DNA of 64,000 bases from Cryptomeria japonica (GCF_030272615.1 NC_081414.1:913457648-913521647); one strand, 5' to 3'; shown: positions 22,448-34,806, counted from the stretch's first letter. Numbers and translations: made by a program. The notes: generated by a model not told the origin, from the sequence alone.

Positions 22448-22669
22448 CATGAAGATGCATTTATGTCTTCAAGGTCAAATCGACAGTTCTATGATGAACA
22501 TACGTTGTCGATTGGATAAGTTGCTGAGAGGATACACTCAAGCAGGTCCTCTAAGGAAGAGTAGGATAGCAAATAGGGCTAGGATTGACAATTCTGTGAT
22601 AGAACATACGTTGCCAATTAGGAAACTACTCAAGAGGATACACTCAAGTATAGCCCTAGGATAGGATAA

Positions 22670-22935
22670 ATCGAGGCACTTTGTGATGAATAGTGAGTAC
22701 CAAGACATAGTACTTTGTGATAAACAGGGAGTACCAATGGGAGAAGCAATTTGTGATGAACAGGGAGTGCAAATATGAGCAGCACTTTGTGATGAACAGA
22801 GAGTGCTAAAACGTAGTATTTTGTGCTAAACAGGGAGTACCACTAGGATAAATAGCAACACTTTGTGATGAACAGTGTGTGTCACTAGGATAAATAGCAA
22901 CACTTTGTGATGAACAGTGAGTGTCACTTTGACTG
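22670..22935 (+). repeat. degenerate repeats of the GTACTTTGTGATGAACAG type in the intron
   Basis: The intron downstream of array A holds about seven units containing CTTTGTGATGAACAG(T/G)GAGT or close variants, at intervals of roughly 30-65 bp (for example near 22677, 22711, 22748, 22781, 22820, 22860 and 22902). The unit is not seen in G2. Confidence 0.75.
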
Positions 22936-24871
22936 ACATGATTGATTTACTTGACTGCAGGAGTACTTACCTATGATGGAGTCACAGGAGAGATTCTCAT
23001 CGACTTAGAGGTTATGACCAGAGCTAACATTTGAGGACAGAGCCGCCATTAAGGTTATGGGTCTGAGATACATTCTGTATGTGCCTGAATTTCGGGCGAA
23101 CATGAGATTGTTGACTGCACTTGTTGAGAGGTGGCATTCTGAGACATGCACTTTTTATTTGTCGATGGGTGAGATGACAGTCACCTTAGAGGATGTGTAC
23201 AGGATATTGAGGATACCGATTGACGGGGAGTCGATACCCTATGATCAAGATGGAGACAGGGAGGCCCTGAGATGAATGTTCTGGGATCCGGGACTAGAGA
23301 TGAGGGTTGGACACGTGGCATGGGACACGATGATAGTGACAGGACTGGCACTACCAGCAGTGCTAGGAGGAGTGATCAATGGGTTCTTGTGTCCAGACAA
23401 GGCGACACGGGGGTTGGCTGTGGGCTGGGGGAGCACCTTGGAGACACTGGTTACACAGCATACCAGATATGCTTGGGGACCGTGCGTGCTGGCACACTTG
23501 TACTATGAGCTTCATCAGTTTGTTTATCATGGATCCATAGGATTGGGCTGCGGAGTTACATTGTTGTAGGTTTGGGCATATGAGCATCTGCCAGTCACAC
23601 AATCGATACATTTCAGAGGTCGGGGTCATGGACGCAGTTTTGTTCATCTATATGATATGATTACCTCACAGCCACGGATTGGCAGGTTGGAGCACTAGCG
23701 TCGAGTGATCGATGAGATTGACACTGTGATATGGAGGTCGTACTGCAAGTGCGAGTAGTGGGAGGATGACATAGTGGAGCTACCCTATACCTTTAGGAGC
23801 AGATATCTGATTGGGCGGATGCCCTATGTACTGGAGAGATAGTTAGTGGATAGGGTATGCAGGTAGTTTGGCAGGATCCAATGGATGCCATGGGGTTCTG
23901 GTATGTATGTGCGGACAGTACGAGACCAGGCACACTTTGGGCCACTATTATCATATGATCAAGCTGTGATGCAGCTAGTAGAGATGGTGCCCATGCCATG
24001 GGATATGTGGCCTAAGATTGAGGATGCAAAGATGGATGCAGAGTATACTGCATGTTGGGCAGAGCATCCATTTCCAGGCCTGACAGATCCAGGTGAGCAG
24101 ATAGATGGAGATGGTGGGGGGGATGAGGATGATGATGGAGATGGTGGTGGGAGAGGCCGATGAAGGAGGCGGGGTGCAGTTGGAGAGAGAAGGGTGGCTC
24201 CACGGAGAGAGGGTGGATAGGAGAGGCAGGCTCGGGTGGTGAGGGGTCGCAGTGGATTGCCACTACAGGTGCCAGCAGCATAGGGTCCTAGACAGGTGTA
24301 GGGACAGGGACAGAGGTAGGTACAGGTACAGGAACAGGCACAGCCACAGCCACAGCCACCAGTACAGGGGGAGCCACAGGGGGCTGAGGAGGCAGAGGAT
24401 GAGTTGTTTGAGCTGAGGGAGATCTGCCAGGGATAGGCAGATGAGATCCAGGATCTAGAGAGGGAGACGGCTAGGCTCATGAGACAGCTAAGGGATACTG
24501 AGCGGGAGCGGGATTAGGCTATCCAGCGCTATACTGAGGCTGAGACAACACTAAGGGCTGGGAGGCAGGCGACAGAGGACACAAGGGCTAGATACACCTA
24601 TGTTCTGCGGGCAGGGGAGGAGATAGGTTATTGGTGAGACCTATACTACAGGGCAGTGCCACCAGAGCAGCGGGCAAGGAGCTTCCGCAGACCATCGTGG
24701 ACAGCGACGGCTACTAGAGGGAGTCAGAGGAGATAAGTGTCCAGCGGTGGGGTTATGGGTCCTCCACCACCACCAGATAGAGGGGGCAGGAGAGATGATC
24801 CTGGGGCGGGTCCTTCTAGGGCTCAGACTCCGTCGAGGCCAGGCGGCTCCAAGGGAGGGAGTTCATCATAG

Positions 24872-25886
24872 CCATAGAGGGCTCCCTATGTATCAATTTT
24901 GTACCATTTTGTATTATGATGTAGACACCTTCGGGTGATTGTAGCCATATGATTTTGACATCATTGTATCATGACACTTTTGATTATATATATATGAGAT
25001 GATTCATCTTTGCGGCAGCTATATGCATGTTTACCTATGTGATGCTTATGATATGGATGCAAATATGTATATGATGAAATGCAGTGTTTTTTGTTCTTTT
25101 ATGTTTTATATGTTATGCCAATGCAAATGTGAATGTATGAAATGCAAATGAATATGATAATGCAAATGACTATTTACATGATGAAAATGTAAAATGTGCT
25201 AACATGTGTTGTGTGCAAGATATGATGTAATTGTGATGTCTATATGTATGTATGAAATGCTTAATATGTGGTAATGCAGGTGCAACTACATGAAATGCAA
25301 ATATTTTTGGCGTGTCATTATACTCAGTCATGTGATAGCAGGCTACATGAACTCAAGAAGGACGATGGAAGTCAATCAAGAACGGGGGATGGAAGACAGA
25401 AGATATGAAAGTGAAAAGAGCTTCTTGTGCTTTGTCATCATTGAGCTTTATTATGGCAAAATAGGTTATGACAATCTAGGCATATGTTTGACCCAGAAAG
25501 TCATTGTACCTGTTTGCATGGAGATAAGACAGTCGCAAACAAGGAATGCCCCAGTTCACACTAGACTCACAGTGTCCTCATATCCTTGGACAAGTCATAG
25601 AATTACTAAGAGACAATCAACAGACATCAAAAGAAAAATAGGTGACGATACCCCATCCTCGCCTTTCTAGTCAAAGACATCCTGGAGATAGAATCTCTAG
25701 TCAAACACATCTCAAAAAAGCTTAAAGACATGTCACCAAAAGATAAAAATCAAAAGAAAACCAAGACTCAACACCAACATTCACTGTAGTCCTCAAGTTT
25801 AGTGTCTCTTGTCACTTGTATAAGTCTTATTTGATTGTGGTCACAATGTTTACTTTCACAAAAAGGATAGATAGTACTAAACCATA
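24872..25886. other. G1 region between the two genes, no gene seen
   Basis: AT-rich, with many ATGCAAAT and ATGAAATGC-like words and an AT microsatellite near 24985. It is the expected place for the 3' end of the plus-strand gene. Open frames are short and unconserved with G2. Confidence 0.5.
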
Positions 25887-26267
25887 ATGTTGTCTGAGTC
25901 TGTTGAAAGATTTGATTTGTTGAAGCCCATTGTTGCTGCTGTGTCGCATCTAAAATTGACTAAATCCATGCAACTAATACCGTATTGCAAAGAAGACAAA
26001 ATTTTATTGCGGATTGGCGATGCAGATGTTGCTTTATTGCAGATTGTGCGCGTATAGACTGAAGAAAACTGGAACAAATTGTACTCCTCAAAACATGTGA
26101 TGTTCTTAGTTCCACACCCATTACTAGATGTAGGATTTGCCTTAGCCACAGATAGGAGCTGGTTTATTATGGATGGAAAGGGGGTGAAAATGGGAGTTAT
26201 TATGAATGGTTTACCAATCTTGGGTAGATCAATAACAAGCCATGATGGGAGTGGATGTTTATTATGA
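25887..26267 (+). pseudogene. unrecognised plus-strand open frame
   Basis: From an ATG at 25887 one frame runs 127 codons to 26267, broken only by a TAG at 26056. The product would be mixed hydrophobic/polar with no low complexity (for example KILLRIGDADVALLQIV, HVMFLVPHPLLDVG, SWFIMDGKGVKMGVIMNG). I do not recognise a family, and G2 has no clear equivalent. It may be a captured host exon or chance. An open frame on the opposite strand overlaps it. Confidence 0.3.
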
Positions 26268-26543
26268 ATGAATAGGTCGCGAGTGTGTGCAAAGTGAATC
26301 CTGAAGGAGGGAGGAGCAATGTCTCTACGCATGGCGCTGGTGACCCTCACCATGGTACTTGCCCAGGGTGCCACCGAAGTGGTTTTCACCATCGGACGAA
26401 ATGTTTTTCTTTACTTTTTTGATTTTTTTTTGTGTCACAAGGCGCCTGTTTGCTAGGTTTTCACCAAGTAACAATTTTTTATGTTTTATGATTTTTTTTG
26501 TATTTTTAAATTTTTATGATTTTTTTGTATTTTTAAATGTTTT
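26268..26543. other. T-rich 3' region of G1 gag-pol
   Basis: Contains long T runs, a short tandem repeat of TTTTTTGTATTTTTAAAT type (about 26490-26563) and two copies of GGTTTTCACC (26381-26390, 26456-26465). The second is preceded by GGCGCCTGTTTGCTA. G2 has a matching GCGCCCGTTTACTAGG TTTTCACC block (49776-49799) at the same place. Confidence 0.6.
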
Positions 26544-27690
26544 TTATTTTTTTGTATTTTTAGATTGGGATACTCTAGAGAGATATGTGTAAAACCTGTG
26601 AAGGTGCATGTTGTTGATAGGATCCTCCAAGGGTTCACCCTTTGTGGTTGAGAGTTGATATGCACCGGATCCATATGTTGCTATGATGATGTAAGGACCA
26701 AGCCAGTTTGGTTCGAACTTGCCCTTCTTCTCTCTGTCTTGTTGATTTTTAGGATTTTCTCTGAGAACCAAGTCACCTACCTCAAATGTGCAAGGCTTGA
26801 CTTTATGATTGTAGTTGTGACTCATTAGTTGTTGATAAACCTTGAGATGATTAAAAGCAATTTGTCTTCGTTCATCCAACAGTTCAAGTTCTTGTAAGCG
26901 AGAGACCCTATAGTCTTCATCACTGATAATGTTTTACAAAGAGACTCGTAAAGAGGGTAACTCAACCTCAATAGGCTAGATAGCTTCAGTGTCATAGACA
27001 AGTGAATAGGGAGTAGCTCCTGTAGGTGTGCGGACGCTTGTGCGGTAAGCCCAAAGTGCGGGATTAAGTTGGATATGCCAATTACGGCCAGCATCGTCGA
27101 CTGTCTTTTTCAATATTTTAAGGATTGTTTTATTAGACGCCTCGTCTTGACCGTTACCTTGGGGATAATAAGGTGTGGAAAAATGATGGGTAATATGGAA
27201 GCGGTCACAGAGTTCATGAACATCCTGATTTTTGAAGGGACGCCCGTTGTCAGTGATGATGGAAATAGGAATACCGTATCGACAAATGATATAGTTGAGA
27301 ATGAATGTAGCAATTTGTTTTCTAGTGACTTGTGTGAGAGGCACGGCTTCGATCCATTTTGTGAAATACTCTGTGGTAGTGATGATGAATTTATGACTGT
27401 TGGAAGATGGAGGGTGAATCTTGCCTATGAGATCGAGTCCCCACTGACAAAAGGGCCAAGGACTCACAATTGGTTGAAGTTCTTGCGCTGGCGCATGGAT
27501 GAGGTCTCCATGAAGTTGACACTGCTTACATTTCTTGACAAACTGATATGAATCTTTTTCCATATTGGGCCAGTAATATCCAGTCCTGATGAATTTCTTA
27601 GCTAAGGTAGGACCACTAGAATGTGGACCACATATCCCTTCATGTACTTCACATAACGCAATCTGAGCTTCGTTGCTTTCTAAACATCTA
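26544..27690 (-). pseudogene. pol: G1 integrase
   Basis: Zinc-binding end near 27540-27600 (GYYWPNMEKDSYQF, CKQCQLHGDLIHAPAQE), then the core with Asp (WGLDLIGKIHPP), Asp (IITDNGRPFKNQD) and Glu (NGQDEASNKT); related copies read A before E, here Asp. The C-terminal domain (FEVGDLVLRENP, EPNWLGPYIIIATYGSGAYQL) reaches about 26590. There is no chromodomain, as usual for Tat elements. In-frame stops occur between the core and the C-terminus near 26976 and 26937; the frame is otherwise that of the whole polyprotein. Confidence 0.9.
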
Positions 27691-28967
27691 AGAAGAGTGC
27701 CATCTAGACCTCAACAGTATAGGATATCAGCTAAAATGATATATCAAGAAGATTGGCGAATGAAAGTGCGATGTTGGGTATTGGATAGGTCAGGAGGTAG
27801 GATATTGTCACAGAGGTATGCGAAAACGGAACTGTATAACTGGGACTCGGGACCAACAACACATATCATCTCAGTAGGAGTGATTTCATATTAAGGAACC
27901 AAAAGGTTATCCACCAAGAACTCATAGCGGGTCTCATTCAGTGGTAGATCAATTAGTGAAGCAATTGTAGCCATGGCATCTGCGGCTCTATTTTGCTCTC
28001 TTGGTATCTGCTCAAAGTCTATCTTCGTGAAATGTTGTTTCAGGTCATCCACCATTCTTTTGTAAGGCATTAATTTATCGTCCTTTGTTTGGTAGTCATT
28101 AGTTGATTGACGAATTACAAGTTGAGAGTCCCCAAAAACACGAAGTTCCTGGATCTTCCACTGAACTGCAATCCGTAATCTAGTTGTTAATGCCTCATAT
28201 TCTGCTATGTTATTAGTGCAGGGAAATGATAATTGATATTATTTTGGTATAGAATCCCCTTGAGGAGTTATGAAGAGGATACCAGCTCTTGCCCCATGCT
28301 GTGTGTATGAACCGTCAAAGTATAGTTGCCAAGGCTTTGCATGTGACAATGTTAAAATGGATTCATCTGGAAATTCTGAAATTAGAGGAACATCATCTAA
28401 CATGGGAGCATCTGCTAACTGATCTGCGATAGCTTGTCCTTTTATTGCTTTTCTGTCCACATACTCAATGTCGAATTCACTCAGGAGTAGGAGCATCACC
28501 CATTTGGCTAGTTGCCCAGTAAGTGTTGCTTTATTGAGAAGGTATTTCAATGGATCAATCCTTGCAACCAAATTAGTCTTATGAGTTAGCATGTAACGTC
28601 GTAATTTCTATGAAGCAAAGACCACGATGAGACATGCATGCTCAATTGGTGTGTAGTTTAGCTCGTATCCCACCAATGTGTGACTGATATAGTATACTGC
28701 CTTTTCTTTGCCCTCGGCAACTTGTTGTGCTAAGAGTGCCCCCAGTGCTGTTGAAGTAGCTGATATGTATAGTAATAGAGGTTGGTCCGGAACTGGTGGC
28801 ATCAAAACTGGTGGATTCAGAATATAATCTTTAAGTGCCTGGAAAGCTTGTTGACAATTATCATCCCATTTGAATTTGATGTTTTTATGTAGCAAATGCT
28901 GAAAATGATTACACTTATTTGCAAGTTGTGCTATGAATCTTCGTATGGACTGGAGTCTCCCTTGCAA
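27691..28967 (-). pseudogene. pol: G1 RNase H and second (archaeal-type) RNase H
   Basis: The first RNase H (LLLYISATSTALGALLAQQV, AVYYISHTLVGYELNYTPIE) decays into KAIKGQAIADQLADAP near 28420. It is followed by a second RNase H starting WQLYFDGSYTQHGARAGIL (about 28280-28335), continuing in the same frame past a stop at 28239 to DSQLVIRQ and NRAADAMATIASL near 27960. A duplicated RNase H of this type is the hallmark of the Tat/Ogre group. Stops interrupt it but do not shift the frame. Confidence 0.88.
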
Positions 28968-29729
28968 AGATTGAAGTTGACTGATGTTTCATGGTGGTTG
29001 CATCTCTAGGATGGCCTTGACTTTTGCTGGATCGGCTTCGATTCCTCTTTTTGATACAATGAATCTTAGGAGCTTCCCGGAGGTTACTCCAAAGACACAT
29101 TTCTTGGGGTTTAATCTTACTTTATACTTTTCCAACCGATCAAAGATGACTGAAAGTATGTCCAGATGTGTATCTCTATCTATTGATTTACCGAAGAGGT
29201 TGTCAACATAATCTTCCACAGTCACGTGCATGAGATCATGAAAGATAGTAGTCATGGCTCTTTGATACGTAGCGCCTGCATTTTTTAGCCCAAAGGGCAT
29301 AACATTCCAGCAGAAAGTTCCCCAAGGACAAGTGAATGTTGTTTTGTGCTAGTCTTCGGATGCGATTTTTATTTGATTGTAACCAGAGAATCCATCCATC
29401 AAAGATAACATCACATGACCTGTTGTGAGATCGACAATCAAGTCAATATTTGGTAATGGAAAATCATCCTTAGGACAAGCTTTGTTGATGTCTCTAAAAT
29501 CTGTACATATTCTGATACTATGATCTGGTTTACTAACAGGCACTAAGTTGGAGATCCATTCGGGATAATCAATTGGGCGTATGAATCCGACATCCAATAA
29601 TTTCTCAAGCTCTTCTTTGACTAATAATGCGACTTGTGGATGCATCTTCCTTAATTTTTGTTTCATTGGTTTTTCCCCTGGTTTAACTGTCAAATGATGC
29701 ATTACCAAATCTAAATCCAATCCAAGCAT
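28968..29729 (-). pseudogene. pol: G1 reverse transcriptase, YVDD mutated
   Basis: Gypsy RT of the Tat type: VMHHLTVKPGEKPMKQKLR, IRICTDFRDINKACPKDDFP, MLSLMDGFSGYNQIKIASED, then MPFGLKNAGATYQRAMT. The catalytic box reads Y-V-D-N (in VEDYVDNLFGKS, near 29205), so the second Asp is lost; G2 keeps YVDD. A TAG near 29347 stands where CAG or similar is expected (ED*HKTTF). Confidence 0.9.
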
Positions 29730-29759
29730 ATCAGCGTATGACCATGCAAAGTTGATTTG

Positions 29760-31298
29760 TCATTCTGTGAAGAAACTTATGAATTTTGACCTTTTTGACT
29801 TTGTCAAAGATTGAGCCAAGAATATGTTGTGTGGAACTTCTTCTGTGCCAATGTTTGTTTTGATAGTCTCCTCTACCAACATGGATGACTTTTCCTCATA
29901 TGATGTTGGGAGAATGTGTAGCCTTCCATCTTTGGGTGCCTCAGAGAGGTTTTCTCCCTCATATACATCCTTTCTTTTTACTTTTTTGGGGCCAGACAGC
30001 GCCACAATGTGGTTTTCGCCATAAGACCCTTGGTTTGCTTTTATTTTTATATTTTTGTGACTGGAAGGCCTGACACCCTCACCAAAATATGCCACGCTAT
30101 TAAGTTCTATAATATATCCCACTTTATGGTCCTCAGAGGGAAGATCATCTCGTATGCCAAGATAGTCAATAAAAGCTTCATCATTCTGGAATGTGTCAAA
30201 CTATGCAAGTCCTTCATGGTCCCAGTCAATAAGTTGGAGGTGAACAAGGGGAAGGCCTTCGATGTCTTCGAAGTTAGCAGGGCTAAGAGTGAAGATGCAG
30301 TTATATTCAGGTATGTCGAGGTAGTTATCAAGGTCATCGTTGGCACTCTCCTCATCAGTCGTGATCGTGAATGAATCTAAATTATCATCACTAGTAGCGC
30401 ATTCTGGGACACGTGTTCTCATTCTATGTGATTTCAACCTAGGACCTAGAGGCAAGGACTGTATGGGATCCTTCGGGGTTGTTTCTTGACCAACTTTGAA
30501 TTTTTCATAAAATTCCTCTTCTTATGTGGGTTCATCTGGCTCTCTGAATGTCTCGGTGAGCTCGTAGTCACTGGCGGATTTGTCTGAACCCCATTCCCAT
30601 TCATTGGAGTCTGTGGAATAGCGATTCTCTTGTTGAATTTTGGCCGCTTTGATTTGTAATGCTTCTTTTGTCCTTTGAGTGTGGACCTTGGAAGTCACAA
30701 AACCAAGTCCCTTTGAGCATTCCTTTTTGAATGTCAATTCAGGTTGTAAGGGTTCAATGATGCCTTCCTTTCTTAAGCCAAGAGGGCTTTTGCCATTATA
30801 CCCAAATTTTTGATCTTGAACCCTTTGCCATAATTTTCACATGGTATGCTGATGTGATCTTGTGTATCATTTTCAGGGTCTTTGTAAAGTATTTTGTATA
30901 AGTCTTCCTCTTCCAGTTCACCCCATCTTTGAAAGATAGTAGGGTCCCATTTGAGTATAATGATAGATACCTACTTATTAGGATGTGGTCTTCCATATTC
31001 TTTTGGTGAACTCATGACTTGTTGTAAGTACATGGTTTGATTCAAGGTGTACTCACCCATCCTTGTCCTGAAAATTGCCTTTAATCTCACCTTGTTTTGA
31101 TGTCGAAGGTTTTAATGATTCAGGATCAATGTATGTAGAAGAAGGAACATCTTCCCTATTACTTGGAATGATCATTTCAGTTTTTGGTCTCAAGTTATTA
31201 CAGTATATGAATGGATTAGGATCTCCATTAACTATTATTTCAACTCCATTATGAGGAAACTTAATGCATTGGTGATATGTAGATGGGACTGCCCTCAT
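29760..31298 (-). pseudogene. pol: G1 linker between protease and reverse transcriptase
   Basis: About 1.5 kb in the polyprotein frame with low-conservation, charged sequence (for example GLGFVTSKVHTQRTKEALQ and KKVKRKDVYEGENLSEAP) and several stops. Tat/Ogre elements have such a long region between protease and RT; its function is unknown. The G2 copy has lost it. Confidence 0.65.
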
Positions 31299-32199
31299 TT
31301 CATGAATTCAAGGACGTCCTAGTAATATATTGTATGTGAGATCTAGGTCTAGGACTTGACAAACCACATCCTTTATAACTGGCCCAACTCTGAGAGGTAA
31401 GGTGACTGTGCCTTTGGATGATCACTCTTCATCATCATATGCTTTGATGGTAATTTTGTTTGTAGAATTCAAAGCTTTATCAGAATATCCCAATTGTTTA
31501 ATTGTGCTCAATGTACAAATATTCAGACTAGCTCCTCCATCTATCAGGACTCGTTTTATTCGATGTTTGTGTATGAAGGCTTCAATGTGTAAAGGTGCAT
31601 TATCTGGTTGACTTACGGAGGCATCGTCAGCTTCTATAAATGTAAGGGAGTGTGGAATAGAAAGGTATCCCACCATGGCTTGAAACTGGTCCACGTTCAA
31701 ATCAGTAGGAACAACAGTGTCTCTCAAGATTTTATCAAGAATGGCTTTATGTGCGGGGGATATGCGTAAAATCTCAAGGATGGAAATAAGTGCGGGTGTC
31801 TTCCCCAACTGTTCTACAAGGTCATACTCAGGTTTGGTTGATGAGGAAGCTGTGTTTTTGGTTGGAGCACCTTGCAAAGTGAATTTACCTTGACGAGTTG
31901 TAACATTACATTCAGAGGTAGGTTTGGAATAAGATCCAATGACTTTTAGGACAATCTTGGGTCTTTGGGTAGAATTTTCAGCTGTTTTGTCCTTGATGAT
32001 AACGATAGAGACATAATTGTCCATTGAAATGTGATTGATAGTTGAATCATAGTTATAAGATTCTCTTGTATAGTTGGTTTGGTCATCTGTGGCTTTAGAC
32101 TTTCCCTTGTCATGCTTTGGGAATGGTTCCTTAAACATTTCATGTTCTTGGCTGGATGAGTATCTTTCAATTTCAATGTCACCTCTATCAATAAGATCT
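31299..32199 (-). pseudogene. pol: G1 protease and upstream spacer
   Basis: The protease active site is D-G-G-A (in IKRVLIDGGASLNIC, 31531-31542 region), the form typical of Tat elements. It is followed by IKQLGYSDKALNST and KITIKAYDDEE. Upstream is a spacer with a helical segment (ALISILEILRISPAHKAILDKIL) conserved in this group. Uninterrupted for 344 codons together with the end of gag; the stop at 31422 follows AYDDEE. Confidence 0.83.
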
Positions 32200-34115
32200 T
32201 GTATGATGTTCTTCAGTTGATGGCAATTTCCCATCTTATGACCCTTGCTCTTGTGAAATTCACAATACTCATCATCATTCCACCAATTTGGTTTGACCTT
32301 TGGTTCATATGGAGGAAAATCTAGAATAGTGATTACTTTGTTTGCCACTAGCTTCTTGAAAACTGACTCAAGTGGTTCTCCCAATGGAGTGTACTTCCTT
32401 CGTGACTTTGAAGTTGTTTGAGTATTCACTTGATTGTTTGTAGAGCTTGATCCCAAAAAAATGATTTTGGGTCACACTGTATTGACATCAACAACACAAT
32501 CATTGACTGTGTTCTTGTTTTTGTTCCAAAATCTTGGCTTATCTTTTCCTTTAAAGTCATCTTTGTTTTCCTTGAATATCTTAATGACTCCTTGTTCAAT
32601 TAGGACCTTCTCTGTTGCTAAGCCTTTTTCAATGACGTCCTTGAAGGTGGACAAACAAGTTTTTCTTAGGTCATAACCAATGTCTTTGTTAACATTTTGG
32701 GTGAACATTTCTACCATTTGTTTTTGTGGAATTTCACAAGAGCATCTGCTAGCTAGATTCCTCCATCTTTGTAAAAATGATGAAAAAGATTCTCCATCCT
32801 TTTGCTTGGTGTTGCACAAAGTAGTGACTGATATGTCTGTCTCTATGTTGTATGAGAAATTTTGGATAAATGCCTCTGCTAAGTCACCCCTTGACTTAAT
32901 TCCGGGTGGAAGTTGGGAGAACCATTCCATAGCTTGATCACTTAAGCTTTGTGGGAATAATCTCATCAAATATATCTCTTCTGGTGCTACCTCAATGCAA
33001 GCTGTGAAAAACTATCTTATGTGTGCCTTAGGATCCCCTTTTCCTCTATACTTATCAAACTTAGGTGTCATAAAGTGTGTAGGAAAAGGAGGAATTGGAA
33101 TGGTCTTGTCAAATGGATAGGGACATATGTCTCTCATTGTGTAAGTTGGCTTTGGTGTATTTATGTCCTCCATTTTCTTTTGTAAATCCTTGATTTGCTG
33201 TTCCAAATTGTTCTTAGGTGGAGACCGACTTCTTGGACCATACCCCATGTTTGAGGCACCAATTGGAGGAGGAGCATGTTGCATATATGGATGATATTGA
33301 TCATACACATGTTCATATGGAGGAGGTCTATAATGATGCTGCATATAAGGACCACTTGGTATAGAGTCATGATGAGGAACGAAATATCTACTTTGTCCAT
33401 GTATACCATACTCTATGGGCATGTCATGAGTTTGTTCTAATGTGTTGCCCCCAAATTTGACGTGGTGTTTCCTTGTGTCAAATTTTTTAGCATGCCTTTG
33501 AATATCCAATTGCTTTAGTGGTTGCTCCTTAGCATTGGTATGTGATTGAGCATATTTTTATGCATAAGACTTCCATAATGGTCTGCGAAGGTGAGTATCA
33601 TATGCTTGACCATGTGTGTATGTGACCTCTGGTTTTTGAAACAAAGATGATGGTGATTCAGGCACAAGATGTGGTCCTTTATTGCCTCCACTATTAGGCC
33701 TCCTTTGATCCATGTTAAGGTGAGGTTGTTGCAAAGGTCAATTTTCCATTATTTGAGACATATCAAAATCATAAGGGATCTTGGTTCCACTTTGTGCCAT
33801 CACTTGTAGAAAGTATTGTCTATCTCTCCTCGTTATTTCCTCAACCAATTGATTAAAATGGGGATCCATAATGGAGTCTTCCACTTCTGTTGAATGTACT
33901 GAAATTTTGTTCATATTGTCATTATGTGTGTCATTGTTGTTTGTAGTGTCCATGTTCTCAACATTTGGAAAGTTTCTATAAGCATCCATGTCAGGTAATG
34001 TAGTATGATCATAATTGAAAAAGATATCATTCTCATACTCATAAGAACTCATGTTTACGGACTCTTGAGCCTCTTTAGTTTCTCTCCTAGATTTTTGGGA
34101 ATGGGTTTCAACCAT
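32200..34115 (-). pseudogene. gag: G1 gag
   Basis: Begins at the first ATG of the frame (34115), with a polar N-terminus rich in Asn and Asp. The retrotransposon gag domain is at about 33060-32560 (MMRLFPQSLSDQAMEWFSQL, FSSFLQRWRNLASRC). A zinc-knuckle-like motif CEFHKSKGHKMGNC, with His for the second Cys (CX2HX4HX4C), lies near 32225-32270; G2 has the same form, so it is a family trait. Stops near 33738, 33550, 33010 and 32470 break the gene; the frame is constant. Confidence 0.88.
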
Positions 34116-34604
34116 GAACTAGGTATTGACCGAGATGTGTGAGACTAGATGAAAATGGAAAGAGTATGGAAGACCAAGAGTTGGATGGAATGTAAATGAA
34201 TCTGAGGTTTACTTGCAATGTCCAAAGTGTAAGACCAAGTATGTATGTAATAGAGTAGGTGTGACTTCCAAAGAGAGGATAGTTTCTCTTGATGAGGTAA
34301 GTTGACCTTGACTCTAAGTAAGACCAAATGAGACAAAAAGGTGATAGACCTTGATAAGGGACCACTTAGTAAAATGTTGTTGTATGTAGTGTGTTGACAA
34401 AGCAAGATGAGGACAAGCAAGTGACCTTTTGACTCAAGTTTAGACAAATGTGAATGTAGTGCAAGATGTAAAGCAATGATGGACTTTGTAAGACCCAAAG
34501 ACAGGTTGAATGCTAGATGAAAACCCCAAAGAGATAACCTAGGAAGCTCAATAAGTTTGAAACTGACTGTTCTTGTTTGCTGAATTATGAAAGTTTTCAA
34601 TCCT

Positions 34605-34806
34605 GAACACAGACGTGCCTGTATACTTCATAGACCCGCTTAAAGGACACGGACGCTATTCTGTCAGACACAGACGTGTTTTTGAGATGCTGCAATGTTG
34701 CTCAAAAGGCACAGACATATTTCTGCCCTTCACAGACATGGTTATATGACACAGACGCGAGTCTGTTAGACACAAGCGCGGATCTGTTAGACACAAACGC
34801 GTTTCT
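34605..34806 (-). repeat. G1 word array B in the gag-pol leader
   Basis: Plus-strand word ACACAGACGCG(N)2T and variants, about nine copies from 34607 to 34804 with steps of 19-22 bp and one skipped position (between 34669 and 34709). On the gag-pol strand the word reads CGCGTCTGTGT, identical to array A on the PMD strand. Confidence 0.85.

Larger units (their letters stand above)
22078..24871 (+). pseudogene. G1 plant mobile domain gene, two exons, antisense to gag-pol
   Basis: Exon 1 (22078-22143) starts ATGGCATTGG and encodes a short basic peptide with RVRRYQR. A GTGAGT donor at 22144 and a CTGCAG acceptor at 22960 bound an 817-bp phase-0 intron. Exon 2 (from 22961) encodes a plant mobile domain (LLTALVERWHSET, FYLSMGEMTVTLEDVYRIL), then an acidic Asp/Gly stretch (about 24100-24150), a Gln/Pro-rich part, a coiled coil (about 24400-24600) and a Pro/Arg/Ser-rich tail. 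One frame is kept throughout. Stops such as TGA at 23273, several TAG codons and TGA or TAG where CGA or CAG is expected make it a pseudogene. PMD proteins of plants (MAIN, MAIL1) act in the nucleus in gene expression and transposon silencing; PMD copies in retroelements are known. The role here is unknown. Confidence 0.85.

Noticed and set aside
23959-24480. 173-codon minus-strand frame rich in Ser, Cys and Pro
   Set aside because: Antisense of the low-complexity part of the PMD exon; composition explains it and the PMD frame is supported by homology in G2.
25877-26392. 171-codon minus-strand frame
   Set aside because: Overlaps the more plausible plus-strand frame, lies outside the gag-pol frame and shows no known motif.
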